A stretch of 64,000 nt of DNA from Centipeda artemidis DSM 19719 (GCF_000426665.1 NZ_AUFU01000008.1:1-64000); one strand, 5' to 3'. Positions 27,395 through 35,537 are shown, numbered from the stretch's first letter. The notes: generated by a model from the letters alone, not told the origin. Translations and numbers: made by a program.

Positions 27395-28235
27395 CTTCGA
27401 GCATCTCCTCCACATAGTTGGGCAGCGCAAAGGAAGCCGCGTGCAGCTGCGTGTTATAATAGCGCGTCTTGATGCCGAGGGCTCTCCAGCGTGCAAAATC
27501 CGCATCCTCAACGGGATGATATTTCTTTGACGCAAAGCCGAAGAGCCAATGCCCCGACGGGTAGGTCGGTATATGTGCCTGGTATACGCGGCTGATCGAA
27601 AACGACGTTACAATGCGCCGGTGCATACGCTGCATTGCATAGGCATCCTGCTCGTAAAAAGGGCTTTCATGCTGATTGACCATGATGCCGTCGTCTTTCA
27701 GCGCCTTGAAGCAGTTGCCGTAAAATTCCTTTGTAAAAAGCCCTTCTCCTGGGCCGAAGGGATCCGTCGAGTCCACAATAATGAGATCGTAGGCGCTCAC
27801 GGGCTTGCGTACAAATCGCAGACCGTCCTCATAGTGGAGACTGACGCGCGGATCGTCAAGCCCCGCCGCGGTAAACGGCAAATATTTTTTACAGATGTCA
27901 ACAACCTGCTCGTCGATCTCCACGAGATCGATATGACGGACAGAGGAATAGCGGAGCAATTCACGCACCGTCCCGCCGTCACCGCCCCCGATGACGAGGA
28001 TATTTTCCGCATCGGGACGCACGCACATGGGCACATGCGCAATCATCTCATGATAGATAAACTCGTCCTTTTCGGTCAGCATCATATAGCCGTCGAGCGT
28101 CAAAAAACGCCCGAACTCGGGTGATTCAAACACATCGATGCGCTGGAACTCGCTCTGTCCGCTGTAGAGCTGGCGATCCACACGAATCGAGAGCCGCACG
28201 TCCGGCGTATGCTGTTCGGTATACCAAAATTCCAT
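27381..28235 (-). CDS. speE: Polyamine aminopropyltransferase (spermidine synthase)
   Basis: A 284-residue SpeE. Motifs in order: FWYTEQHTPDVRLSIRV, LDGYMMLTEKDEFIYHEMIAHVP, the nucleotide-binding VIGGGDGGTVRELLRY, VEIDEQVVD and the catalytic aspartate in DLIIVDSTDPFGPGEGLF. It moves an aminopropyl group from decarboxylated SAM to putrescine. The donor requires an active SAM decarboxylase; the only SpeD homologue in the window lacks its key serine (34378-34836). It starts 3 bases after the decarboxylase gene. Confidence 0.95.
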   Translation of the reverse strand: MEFWYTEQHTPDVRLSIRVDRQLYSGQSEFQRIDVFESPEFGRFLTLDGYMMLTEKDEFIYHEMIAHVPMCVRPDAENILVIGGGDGGTVRELLRYSSVRHIDLVEIDEQVVDICKKYLPFTAAGLDDPRVSLHYEDGLRFVRKPVSAYDLIIVDSTDPFGPGEGLFTKEFYGNCFKALKDDGIMVNQHESPFYEQDAYAMQRMHRRIVTSFSISRVYQAHIPTYPSGHWLFGFASKKYHPVEDADFARWRALGIKTRYYNTQLHAASFALPNYVEEMLEDVES

Positions 28236-28238
28236 CGT

Positions 28239-29693
28239 TCACCTCTCCGTCATGACGTTGAGACACCGTATGCTCATATCCTCCGGGCCTGTTATCTGAC
28301 AGCCCTTTTTCTTTGCATAGCGGATATAGGTCAGAATCTCCTCCGTGATCTGCTCGCCCGGCGCGAGGATCGGGATGCCCGGCGGATAGCACATGACGAA
28401 CTCCGTGCAGATGCGCCCTGCCGTCTCCTCGATGGGCAGGGATTCTTTCTCGGCATAGAACGCGTCCTGCGGGCCGCATACGACAACGGGATCCATGTAC
28501 TCCATGCGCAGCGTCTTTGCAGGATCTTTGCGGTAGTTGCGCCGAATCTCGGCAAGCGCCGCGACAAGCCGCTCAATATCCTTCGGACGGTCGCCGACGG
28601 ACACATAGGCGAGCAGGTTTGCAATATCGCCGAACTCCGTTTGAATATCGTAGTCGTCACGCAGTATATCATAGACCTCGATGCCCGCAAGACCGGTTGG
28701 GCGCGTAAAAATGGATAGCTTCGTCGTGTCAAAATCAAATACCGCGCCGCCGTCCACGAGTTCTCGCCCATAGGCGTAGTAATCGCCGATAGCATTGATT
28801 TCATCCCGCGCATAGGCAACGAGATCGATGATCTTATCGATCACCTCGCGCCCGCGCAGCGCGAGGTTTCTGCGGCTGATGTCAAGACTTGCGAGCAACA
28901 AATAGGACGCGCTCGTCGTCTGCGTGATGTTGATGATCTGATGCACATAGCCGAGCGGCATCCGATCGGAGCAGAGCAGGATCGAGCTCTGTGTCAGCGA
29001 GCCGCCTGATTTATGCATACTGATTGCCGCCATATCCGCGCCCGCATCCATCGCCGCCACGGGCAGGCGATCGCTGAAATAGAGATGTGTGCCGTGCGCC
29101 TCATCCGCAAGCACCTTCATCCCGTGCGCGTGCGCCAGCTCCGTAATCGCGCGCAGATCGGAGCAGATACCGTAGTAGGTCGGATTGTTGACAAAGACCG
29201 CCTTTGCATCAGGATGGCGTGCAATCGCCGCCGCAACATCCTCTAGGCACATCCCGAGCGCAATGCCGAGGGTATCGTCAATGCCCGGGTTGACATAGAT
29301 GGGGATCGCGCCGCACAGAATAAGTGCATTGATCGCGCTGCGATGGACGTTGCGCGGCATGATAATCTTATCCCCGCGCCCGACCGCAGACAGCACCATC
29401 GCCTGAACGGAGCCCGTTGTGCCGCTGACCATAAAAAATGCGTGCGCAGCGCGAAACGCCTCTGCCGCAAGGGTCTCCGCATCCTTGATCACCGAGACGG
29501 GATGACAGAGGTTGTCCAGCATCTTCATGGAGTTCACATCGACATCCAGACAGGCTGCGCCGAGGAATGCCGAGAGCTCCGGATTCCCCCTGCCGCGCTT
29601 ATGCCCCGGCACGTCAAACGGAACCAAGCGCGCGCGCTTCATACGCTCAAGAGCCTCTTGGATGGGCGCGTTTTCCTGTGAGAGATACGGCAT
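28239..29693 (-). CDS. speA: PLP-dependent arginine (Orn/Lys/Arg) decarboxylase
   Basis: A 484-residue fold-type I decarboxylase of the short Bacillus SpeA type. The PLP-binding lysine lies in AAISMHKSGGSLTQSS (near residue 225), with DEAHGTHLYF just before it. The C-terminal domain contains MCYPPGIPILAPGEQI, the usual substrate-site region. Arginine is the likely substrate because agmatinase and spermidine synthase follow in the same operon, giving arginine to agmatine to putrescine to spermidine. The start codon shares a base with the stop of the upstream binding-protein gene (TAATG), so expression is translationally coupled. Confidence 0.92.
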   Translation of the reverse strand: MPYLSQENAPIQEALERMKRARLVPFDVPGHKRGRGNPELSAFLGAACLDVDVNSMKMLDNLCHPVSVIKDAETLAAEAFRAAHAFFMVSGTTGSVQAMVLSAVGRGDKIIMPRNVHRSAINALILCGAIPIYVNPGIDDTLGIALGMCLEDVAAAIARHPDAKAVFVNNPTYYGICSDLRAITELAHAHGMKVLADEAHGTHLYFSDRLPVAAMDAGADMAAISMHKSGGSLTQSSILLCSDRMPLGYVHQIINITQTTSASYLLLASLDISRRNLALRGREVIDKIIDLVAYARDEINAIGDYYAYGRELVDGGAVFDFDTTKLSIFTRPTGLAGIEVYDILRDDYDIQTEFGDIANLLAYVSVGDRPKDIERLVAALAEIRRNYRKDPAKTLRMEYMDPVVVCGPQDAFYAEKESLPIEETAGRICTEFVMCYPPGIPILAPGEQITEEILTYIRYAKKKGCQITGPEDMSIRCLNVMTER

Positions 29694-30634
29694 TATTTCC
29701 CCTCCGAAAGGAGATCGACAACGAGGTCGTTATAGCTATAGTCTCTGGCGAGGTCTTTCCCTTTCACCCAACCGGCCGCCTCTTCGACGTCTTTTTCCGT
29801 CGGAAGCCCTGCCGAACGATAGGGATTGAGCTTTAACGCATCGCGCGCGGGAGCGGGAAAGCCGCTCTTTTCCATCACGAGGTCGATATACTCTTCGCGT
29901 GGCGTGTTGTTCAGATACTCCACCGCTTTATCATAAGCGCGGTACATCGCCCGGATAGAGGACTTTTTCCCCTGAATCGATTGGTCTGTAAAGATCATAA
30001 CGCCCGGATTGATGCCGAGATCGCCCGATCCCGTGATATAGCGCCCGCCCGACGCCACGGCAACGCTCGCCATCGGTTCCGGCAGCAGCGCCGCGTCAAG
30101 ATTGCCGCTTTGCAGCATCTCAAGACGCACGGGAATCTGCGGGATCACGACCTTTGAGACATCTTGTTCACTCATCTTATGCGACGCAAGAATTTCATCC
30201 GTCACATACTCAATGATGGTATTGCGCGAGATTGCAATCTCCTTGCCGCACATACCGTCAACTGATGAAATATCCGTATGACCACCCGCGATAAGGTTGT
30301 AGCTGCCGTCTGTGTAGGACGTCGCGTGTACGGCAAAGCCGCCGGAACGCGCAAAGATGACGGCGAGCAGATCGGAGACCGCACCGTCGAGATTACCGCT
30401 CTGGAGCGCCGCATCACGCTCCATCGCACTCTTAAAGGGCATGAGTTCAACCTCAATGCCCTCTTCCTTGAAGTATCCTTGCTGTTCCGCAATAATGAAC
30501 GGGATTGAATCCGTATCCGGCATGAGTCCAACGGTGAGCTTTGGCAAAGTCTCCGCCTGTTGCTCCTTTTCCGCAGCGCAGCCGAGTGTCAAAAACAGCC
30601 CCAAAGCGGCGATCACCGCAAGAATCTTCTTCAT
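29693..30634 (-). CDS. Orphan ABC substrate-binding lipoprotein (NMT1/SsuA-like)
   Basis: A 313-residue exported protein. Signal MKKILAVIAALGLFLTLGCAAEK ends in lipobox TLGC (cysteine near residue 19). The mature protein begins LTVGLMPDTDSIPFIIAEQQGYFKEEGIEVE, the pattern of NitT/SsuA/ThiY-type binding proteins for nitrate, sulfonates or thiamine precursors. No permease or ATPase lies beside it. Its stop overlaps the arginine decarboxylase start by one base, and the DUF3783 gene lies 19 bases upstream. The ligand is unknown; an amine or amino-acid-related compound would fit the context but is a guess. Confidence 0.85.
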   Translation of the reverse strand: MKKILAVIAALGLFLTLGCAAEKEQQAETLPKLTVGLMPDTDSIPFIIAEQQGYFKEEGIEVELMPFKSAMERDAALQSGNLDGAVSDLLAVIFARSGGFAVHATSYTDGSYNLIAGGHTDISSVDGMCGKEIAISRNTIIEYVTDEILASHKMSEQDVSKVVIPQIPVRLEMLQSGNLDAALLPEPMASVAVASGGRYITGSGDLGINPGVMIFTDQSIQGKKSSIRAMYRAYDKAVEYLNNTPREEYIDLVMEKSGFPAPARDALKLNPYRSAGLPTEKDVEEAAGWVKGKDLARDYSYNDLVVDLLSEGK

Positions 30635-30653
30635 TTCATCCCGTCCTTTACCA

Positions 30654-31052
30654 CTAGTCCCGCGATTCATCCTTCAGCGCTGCGCCGTGTTCGTGCGACA
30701 TATGCTCGCACAAATAGCGCAGCGTCCACAGCGTATTGTACGGCGTAATCGAGGATTTATAGGAAATGCGCGGCACCCCCGCCTCCGCAAGTGCGGTGAG
30801 TACCTTTGTCAATCGCTTTCCACGGATATGCTCAAGCAGCATCACCTCATGGGGGAAATCAAAATGCGCCTCGTCCGCCGGTAGTGCCGGACGATAGCCC
30901 TTGAGCCCCAGCAGATAGCCGACCTTCTCGCGCCACGCATCGGGAGGAAGAATCTGCACGCGAATCCCGAGCGCCCGCAGCGCCGTCTGTGCCGCAGGCA
31001 AATGCTCCGGCGGGAATTGATACAGGAGGACACGCTCCTCTTTCTTCGCCAT
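30654..31052 (-). CDS. DUF3783 domain protein
   Basis: A 132-residue soluble protein. From about residue 55 to 120 it shows the DUF3783 pattern (PHEVMLLEHIRGKRLTKVLTAL, then ISYKSSITPYNTLWTLRYLCEHM). Function of the family is unknown. It has a small alpha/beta look at the N-terminus (RVLLYQFPPEHLPAAQTALRALGIRVQIL). It lies between the NYN-domain gene (12-base gap) and the binding-protein gene in the mnmA-polyamine operon. Confidence 0.75.
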   Translation of the reverse strand: MAKKEERVLLYQFPPEHLPAAQTALRALGIRVQILPPDAWREKVGYLLGLKGYRPALPADEAHFDFPHEVMLLEHIRGKRLTKVLTALAEAGVPRISYKSSITPYNTLWTLRYLCEHMSHEHGAALKDESRD

Positions 31053-31064
31053 CTCAATGCTCCG

Positions 31065-31982
31065 TTATTTTACAGAAAGACCGCGCATCAGGAGGTATGT
31101 GACGAGCTCGTCAAGAGAAACCTCCTCCTCGATCATTTTCTGTTCGAGCGAGGTGCGCAGCGTCTTCGGCAACCGAACTGTAAGGAATCCGTTTACCGCG
31201 GACGCCTGTGCCGCCGGTTCGGGCGCCGTACTCACAAGCATTGCCGGAGACTGCATAGAGGGGTGAGCCGCGGCTTTCTTCTTCGTTTTGGCTGCCGATT
31301 TTTGCATCTCTTTTGCGGCTTCTTTCACAGGTTTTACTTCCACTGCAGGCGGCTCCGGCTTCTTCTTTCCGGTATTCGCAGGAGCCGGCTGTTTCTTTGT
31401 TTCCTGCTTTACAGCGGCTTTATCCACAGCGGGCTTCTGCCCGGTCTTGCTCCCCTTTTCATCCGATTTCTTCTTTGCCATTGTATCCGCCTCCGTCGCT
31501 TTTTCTTCTGTATTCTTCTTCGTCGTACGCCCCTTAATCTTTCGTTCCGGCGGATAGACGAAGAACTCATTATACGCATTTCGCAGGTCTTCGCTCGCCT
31601 GCTTCGTCCCGACACCGATGATGTAGGATGGATCCTGCGCATTCAGCGACTCCGCAATCCGCACGAAGTCCGAATCCGTTGTGATGATAAAGTATTTTCG
31701 CACGCCCTCTTGATAGAGAATCTGCGCAGAATCATAGAGCGCCGAATCCAGCGAATTTTTACCGAAAAATGTCCGGCTGATCTGCCGAAAGGTGAAGTCC
31801 GGATACTGCATGAGGCGATCCCATCGCTTTTGCTCCGGATGCGCCTCCCAATCGGAGACGACGATCATGCGGCAGGGCTGATAACGCTGCGCTTTGTCTA
31901 TCGTATATTGAAGCATTTCGATGGGTGCATTCTCTATATCGTAAAGGATCGCAACCGTATCGTTACTCGAATCAAGCGTCAT
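31065..31982 (-). CDS. NYN-domain putative RNase with basic linker and RHH-like C-terminus
   Basis: A 305-residue protein in three parts. Residues 1-150 are a NYN/PIN-like nuclease domain: AILYDIENAP at the first acidic site, SLDSALYDSAQ in the middle and IITTDSDFVRIAESL at the last acidic site. Residues about 155-255 are a low-complexity Lys/Ala/Pro/Glu linker. The last 45 residues (FLTVRLPKTLRTSLEQKMIE and VSLDELVTYLLMRGL) look like a ribbon-helix-helix DNA-binding or dimerisation unit. NYN domains cut RNA in characterised cases. It starts 9 bases after the unknown gene upstream, behind GAGGGAGATCT. Confidence 0.8.
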   Translation of the reverse strand: MTLDSSNDTVAILYDIENAPIEMLQYTIDKAQRYQPCRMIVVSDWEAHPEQKRWDRLMQYPDFTFRQISRTFFGKNSLDSALYDSAQILYQEGVRKYFIITTDSDFVRIAESLNAQDPSYIIGVGTKQASEDLRNAYNEFFVYPPERKIKGRTTKKNTEEKATEADTMAKKKSDEKGSKTGQKPAVDKAAVKQETKKQPAPANTGKKKPEPPAVEVKPVKEAAKEMQKSAAKTKKKAAAHPSMQSPAMLVSTAPEPAAQASAVNGFLTVRLPKTLRTSLEQKMIEEEVSLDELVTYLLMRGLSVK

Positions 31983-31991
31983 AGATCTCCC

Positions 31992-33041
31992 TCACTCCAT
32001 TTTGTCTCCGGACGATCGCTTCGCACGCTGCACGAGGAAGGACTCCTCGACCTCCAGCACCTCCGCCTGACGCAGGCTGCTCTCTGCGCTGCGGATCGTC
32101 GCCGCATTCTTATCCGTCATCCATGCCGCATAGCCCTCCGCATATGCGATGTGCAGATCGCATATCTTCAGACGGAGCTGCTGGAGACTCTGCATACTAC
32201 GGGGTACGGACACCGCAGAAAGCTCTTCCTTCCGCTGCTTCCAGTCGACGAGAATATCCTGCTCCATGATCCTGCGTGCCATATCCCGTGTCGCTTGATT
32301 GCCGAGCGTTCCAACGGCAAGCGAACTGTAAAGTCTGAGCTGCGCCAAGCGTACACTCTGATCATGTCGAGCAATGATCGCTCCGGTTGCAGTAAGATAG
32401 TCCTCCACGTGCGCGCGACGTGCCTTCCCTAAGAACACCGCGTATTCATACAGATTCGTAATACCCGTTACCTGCCAGTCGCCCTCGTCCGAGGGGGCAA
32501 GCGCGACTTGAAAGGTGAAATCTGCATCCGCCTCGCCCTGATGGGCAAGGATCTCCGCGACAGCCGTCCTATTTTCCTCATTGACGTTCAGCGCAGTAAT
32601 CTCACGGAAACTCAGATCGCGCAGCCCGATACGCGATAGTATATTCTCAGACTCCGCACCGTCGGCAGTCTGATCTACCGCAGGAAACTCCCCGGTCGTC
32701 AGTCGCGCCTCTATGGCATCATACAACATCTTGGTAAAGGCCGGTTTGAGCATTTTAGTGAAATCATCCAGTCCCGCAGGCGTTTCTTGCCCCTGTCCGA
32801 AATCCACCGCAATCGTACCTGCCATGAAATCATCATAGCCCCGGTCAAGAACCTCATCCAAACGCACATAGCGCAGGAAGCGATTTTCATCATGCCGGTC
32901 AAGCGCCTGCACGATTGCTCCCATGGCATATTCCGGCGTCTTGGTATGAATGCGAAAATACCAAAAGAGCCCCGCAAATAATACCGCAACACCAAGCAGT
33001 ACGAAGCAGGAAATCTTGATCTTTACACTGCGGCTCATCAT
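31992..33041 (-). CDS. Membrane-anchored protein of unknown function
   Basis: A 349-residue protein with one N-terminal membrane anchor (IKISCFVLLGVAVLFAGLFW, about residues 8-27) and the rest predicted outside the cytoplasm. The part just after the anchor (TPEYAMGAIVQALDRHDENRFLRYVRLDEVLDRG) resembles the DUF2939-like pattern of extracytoplasmic proteins, with two or three repeated alpha/beta segments. The C-terminal third is helical. I do not recognise the family with confidence. Start ATG 33041 follows GAGGGG. It lies 32 bases behind mnmA and 9 bases ahead of the NYN gene. Confidence 0.7.
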   Translation of the reverse strand: MMSRSVKIKISCFVLLGVAVLFAGLFWYFRIHTKTPEYAMGAIVQALDRHDENRFLRYVRLDEVLDRGYDDFMAGTIAVDFGQGQETPAGLDDFTKMLKPAFTKMLYDAIEARLTTGEFPAVDQTADGAESENILSRIGLRDLSFREITALNVNEENRTAVAEILAHQGEADADFTFQVALAPSDEGDWQVTGITNLYEYAVFLGKARRAHVEDYLTATGAIIARHDQSVRLAQLRLYSSLAVGTLGNQATRDMARRIMEQDILVDWKQRKEELSAVSVPRSMQSLQQLRLKICDLHIAYAEGYAAWMTDKNAATIRSAESSLRQAEVLEVEESFLVQRAKRSSGDKME

Positions 33042-33073
33042 TTGAATCCCCTCTCTCCCCATGGATGAATGTA

Positions 33074-34159
33074 TCACGCAAGCACAGCATCAATGACGCC
33101 GCCCCCCAGCACAACGTCTCCCTCGTAGAACACAATGGACTGCCCCGGCGTCACCGCACGCTGCGGTTCTGTAAAGCGAACTCGTAGTCTGTTCCCGTCA
33201 AGAGGCATTATCCGTGCCTCTGCCTCACGCTTCCCGTATCGAATCTTCGCGTGTGCCATACGCACCTCGTCAAGCGACTCCCACATCGTCCAACTCAGAT
33301 CCGATGCCGTAAGTTCCCGCGCAAAAACCTCCTCCGCCGTCCCCACGACAACATGATTGTGCACGGCATCAAGCGCCGTCACATAGAGCGGCTGAGGAGC
33401 CGCGATGCCTAAGCCCCGTCGTTGACCGATCGTATAAAATGAAATCCCGTCGTGATGCCCCAGCACATTCCCCGCACGGTCGACAATATCCCCGGGCACG
33501 GATCGCCCCGGGCGCTTTTCCTTCATATAGGACTTATAATCGTCACGCGGAACAAAGCAGATTTCTTGACTCTCCGGCTTATGCGCAACGGGCAGACGGT
33601 ATTCCTCCGCCATGCGGCGCGTCGTCCCCTTGTCAAAGTCGCCAAGCGGCAGAAGCACATGCGCTAACGTCTCCTGATTGAGATGATAGAGCACATAGGA
33701 CTGATCCTTATCTACATCTTTCCCCTTGCGCAGACGATACATCCCTCCGTCAAAATCAATACGTGCATAATGTCCCGTCGCAACATGGGACGCGCCCAGC
33801 TCCGCCGACTTATGCAGCAGCCCTTCAAATTTAATATACCGATTGCACGCAATACACGGATTTGGTGTGCGTCCGAGCAGATACTCATCCAAAAAATAGT
33901 CGATCACCGACGTTTGGAACGGCATCGTAAAGTCCATCACATAATGCCGAATCCCCAGAACATCCGCCACGCGTCGCGCATCATCCACACTGCTGAGCGA
34001 ACAGCAGCTGCGGTCGTTTTCCGGATCCACATCGCGGTTCTCATTGGAAAGACGCATCGTAACCCCGACGACATCATAGCCCTGTGCAAGGAGCAGCGCC
34101 GCCGCAAGAGAACTATCCACACCGCCGCTCATCGCGACGACAACACGCTCTTTCCCCAT
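33074..34159 (-). CDS. mnmA: tRNA-specific 2-thiouridylase MnmA
   Basis: A 361-residue enzyme. The ATP pyrophosphatase loop AMSGGVDSSLAAALL is at residues about 8-22; the two catalytic cysteines lie in PNPCIACNRYIKF (near 95-107) and SQEICFVPRDDY (near 193-204); the C-terminal beta-barrel follows YTIGQRRGLGI. It transfers persulfide sulfur to U34 of Lys, Glu and Gln tRNAs. ATG 34159 is preferred over a GTG four codons upstream because GGAGCGG precedes it. It is the first gene of the long operon running to the oxidoreductase at 25521. Confidence 0.96.
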   Translation of the reverse strand: MGKERVVVAMSGGVDSSLAAALLLAQGYDVVGVTMRLSNENRDVDPENDRSCCSLSSVDDARRVADVLGIRHYVMDFTMPFQTSVIDYFLDEYLLGRTPNPCIACNRYIKFEGLLHKSAELGASHVATGHYARIDFDGGMYRLRKGKDVDKDQSYVLYHLNQETLAHVLLPLGDFDKGTTRRMAEEYRLPVAHKPESQEICFVPRDDYKSYMKEKRPGRSVPGDIVDRAGNVLGHHDGISFYTIGQRRGLGIAAPQPLYVTALDAVHNHVVVGTAEEVFARELTASDLSWTMWESLDEVRMAHAKIRYGKREAEARIMPLDGNRLRVRFTEPQRAVTPGQSIVFYEGDVVLGGGVIDAVLA

Positions 34160-34200
34160 TATCCGCTCCACTGATATGATATCCTCCTAATTTTTCGTTT

Positions 34201-34229
34201 AGTATATCATTCGCCATGGGAAAATACAA
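34201..34229 (-). promoter_or_regulatory. Promoter of the mnmA-polyamine operon
   Basis: On the minus strand TTGTAT (34224-34229) and TATACT (34201-34206) are spaced by exactly 17 bases, about 40 bases ahead of the mnmA start with AGGAGG in the leader. Confidence 0.75.
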
Positions 34230-34310
34230 GATATGGTATTTGTTTCGAAAGGATCTACGAAGATGTCGCTTCATAGATACGACGACATTAGGACAATTCA
34301 GCTAGATTCC

Positions 34311-34339
34311 TTGACGGACATGTCACTTTCATCTATAAT
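34311..34339 (+). promoter_or_regulatory. Sigma-70 promoter for the SpeD homologue
   Basis: TTGACG (34311-34316) and TATAAT (34334-34339) are spaced by 17 bases, a near-consensus promoter giving a leader of about 32 bases before ATG 34378. Confidence 0.85.
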
Positions 34340-34377
34340 GAGAACAGATGATGTGCTGGGTAAGGAGACTGAGGCGA

Positions 34378-34836
34378 ATGACCATTCAATCAAGATTATT
34401 GACGGTAGACTTTTATAATTGTAAAGGAGACAAATGCGGCAATGAGGCATTACTCCGCGAAAAAGTCTCGGAAGCACTCGCACAGATGAATCTCGTCCCA
34501 CTCCAAATGATCAGCGATGTGCAGATGGGCGGACATATATCGCTCATGGCACTCCTGCCGGACGGTCACATCGCGCTCCATGTACACCCGGATCTGCGCC
34601 ATGTCTCTCTCGACATCTACCTTTGTGCGGAGAACGCTGCACTCGAGCCAATTGCAAACAGTATGCGCCGGGCGTTCCAGCCCGACAAAACAAAGAGCAC
34701 TCATCTGCGTCGCGGGGACTTCCGCGCGCCTTCAGAAATCCGTCCCAAAACCACGACGCGCGTCGCCCCATTTCGCAGGATTAAGAGTACTGGCGCTAAG
34801 GTCATCCGCATCCTCGCGCGGCGTACGCGCAGATAA
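34378..34836 (+). CDS. S-adenosylmethionine decarboxylase homologue lacking the pyruvoyl-forming serine
   Basis: A 152-residue protein. Residues 1-100 follow the bacterial SpeD fold (SRLLTVDFYNC at the start, LDIYLC near the end). In SpeD the chain cuts itself at Glu-Ser and Ser63 becomes the pyruvoyl cofactor; His68 and Cys83 assist. Here the site reads PDGHIALHVHPD, so position 63 is glycine (codon GGT) while His68 and Cys83 are kept. Pyruvoyl formation should be impossible, so this is probably not an active decarboxylase. A basic tail of about 50 residues (110-152) is added. It has a strong promoter, and start ATG 34378 follows AAGGAG. It is divergent from mnmA and 5 kb from speA-speE-speB. 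Confidence 0.85.
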   Translation: MTIQSRLLTVDFYNCKGDKCGNEALLREKVSEALAQMNLVPLQMISDVQMGGHISLMALLPDGHIALHVHPDLRHVSLDIYLCAENAALEPIANSMRRAFQPDKTKSTHLRRGDFRAPSEIRPKTTTRVAPFRRIKSTGAKVIRILARRTRR

Positions 34837-34849
34837 GTAAGATACGAAC

Positions 34850-34877
34850 AAAGCACTCGCAGTCGGGTGCTTTTCTT
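34850..34877 (+). terminator. Terminator of the SpeD-like gene
   Basis: Arms AAAGCAC and GTGCTTT around a short loop, followed by TTTCTTTTG on the plus strand, 13 bases after the stop codon. Confidence 0.75.
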
Positions 34878-34895
34878 TTGGTGTTTTCTACCCGC

Positions 34896-34922
34896 AAAAG
34901 AAAACCTGCCGAACACGGCAGG
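34896..34922 (-). terminator. Terminator of the Fur-family gene
   Basis: On the minus strand CCTGCCG, a 4-base loop, CGGCAGG and then TTTTCTTTT, 18 bases after the stop of the repressor gene. It lies back to back with the terminator of the SpeD-like gene. Confidence 0.85.
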
Positions 34923-34940
34923 CATCATGCGGATATATAT

Positions 34941-35393
34941 TCAGTTCTGATTGATTTTTTTCTTCTGGCACTCGGGACAATACCCAAAGAAATACATCTG
35001 CTGCGCGACGACGCGATAACCCGTCACTGACGCAACGTTCTTGTCGAGTGCAGGCAACGATGTGATGGGCACGTCCGCGACCTTGTCGCAGGCAATGCAG
35101 CGCACATGTGGATGTGGTGAGATGTCTGCATCGTAACGGAATGCCTCCTCACCTACGTTCAGCTCACGTACAATGCCGATCTCGCAGAACGCATCGAGCG
35201 ACTTATAGACCGTTGCAAGACTCATTGTCGGGTAATTCGGGCGCAGCTCCTTGTAGAGCGTCTCCGCGGTTGGATGCTCTTTGGTCGCTGCGAGCGCCGC
35301 ATAGACGGCGAGGCGCTGCGGTGTCACTTTCTTTTTATTTTGACGGAGAATGTCCGTGACTTCACTCATGGTCAGCATCGAATCTGCATGCAT
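34941..35393 (-). CDS. Fur/PerR-family transcriptional repressor
   Basis: A 150-residue metalloregulator. The N-terminal winged helix contains KVTPQRLAVYAALAATKEHPTAETLYKEL and MSLATVYKSLDAFCEIGIV; the metal-binding part has HPHVRCIACDKVAD and the C-terminal CPEC pair. Two CxxC motifs (CIAC and CPEC) form a structural zinc site as in PerR. I cannot separate PerR (peroxide), Fur (iron) and Zur (zinc) on sequence alone. Start ATG 35393 follows AGGAACG. It is a single-gene unit, divergent from tex. A Fur box lies ahead of exbB at 44105, so this protein is a candidate regulator. Confidence 0.9.
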   Translation of the reverse strand: MHADSMLTMSEVTDILRQNKKKVTPQRLAVYAALAATKEHPTAETLYKELRPNYPTMSLATVYKSLDAFCEIGIVRELNVGEEAFRYDADISPHPHVRCIACDKVADVPITSLPALDKNVASVTGYRVVAQQMYFFGYCPECQKKKINQN

Positions 35394-35448
35394 AATCGTT
35401 CCTACTTTTCAATCATACCAAAACTAAAATCATTATTACTTATGTATT

Positions 35449-35477
35449 ATAATACTCTATCCTAAAATTCCTGTCAA
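35449..35477 (-). promoter_or_regulatory. Promoter of the Fur-family gene
   Basis: On the minus strand TTGACA (35472-35477) and TATTAT (35449-35454) are spaced by 17 bases. An AT-rich stretch with ATTATAAT-like runs follows at the likely start site, which could hold an autoregulatory site; the match is only partial. Confidence 0.75.
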
Positions 35478-35537
35478 TAGTCCTATGTCATATTCGTCCT
35501 ATAAAATGAGTGTTCCTTTTGTTTGCCGCAAAAATCA

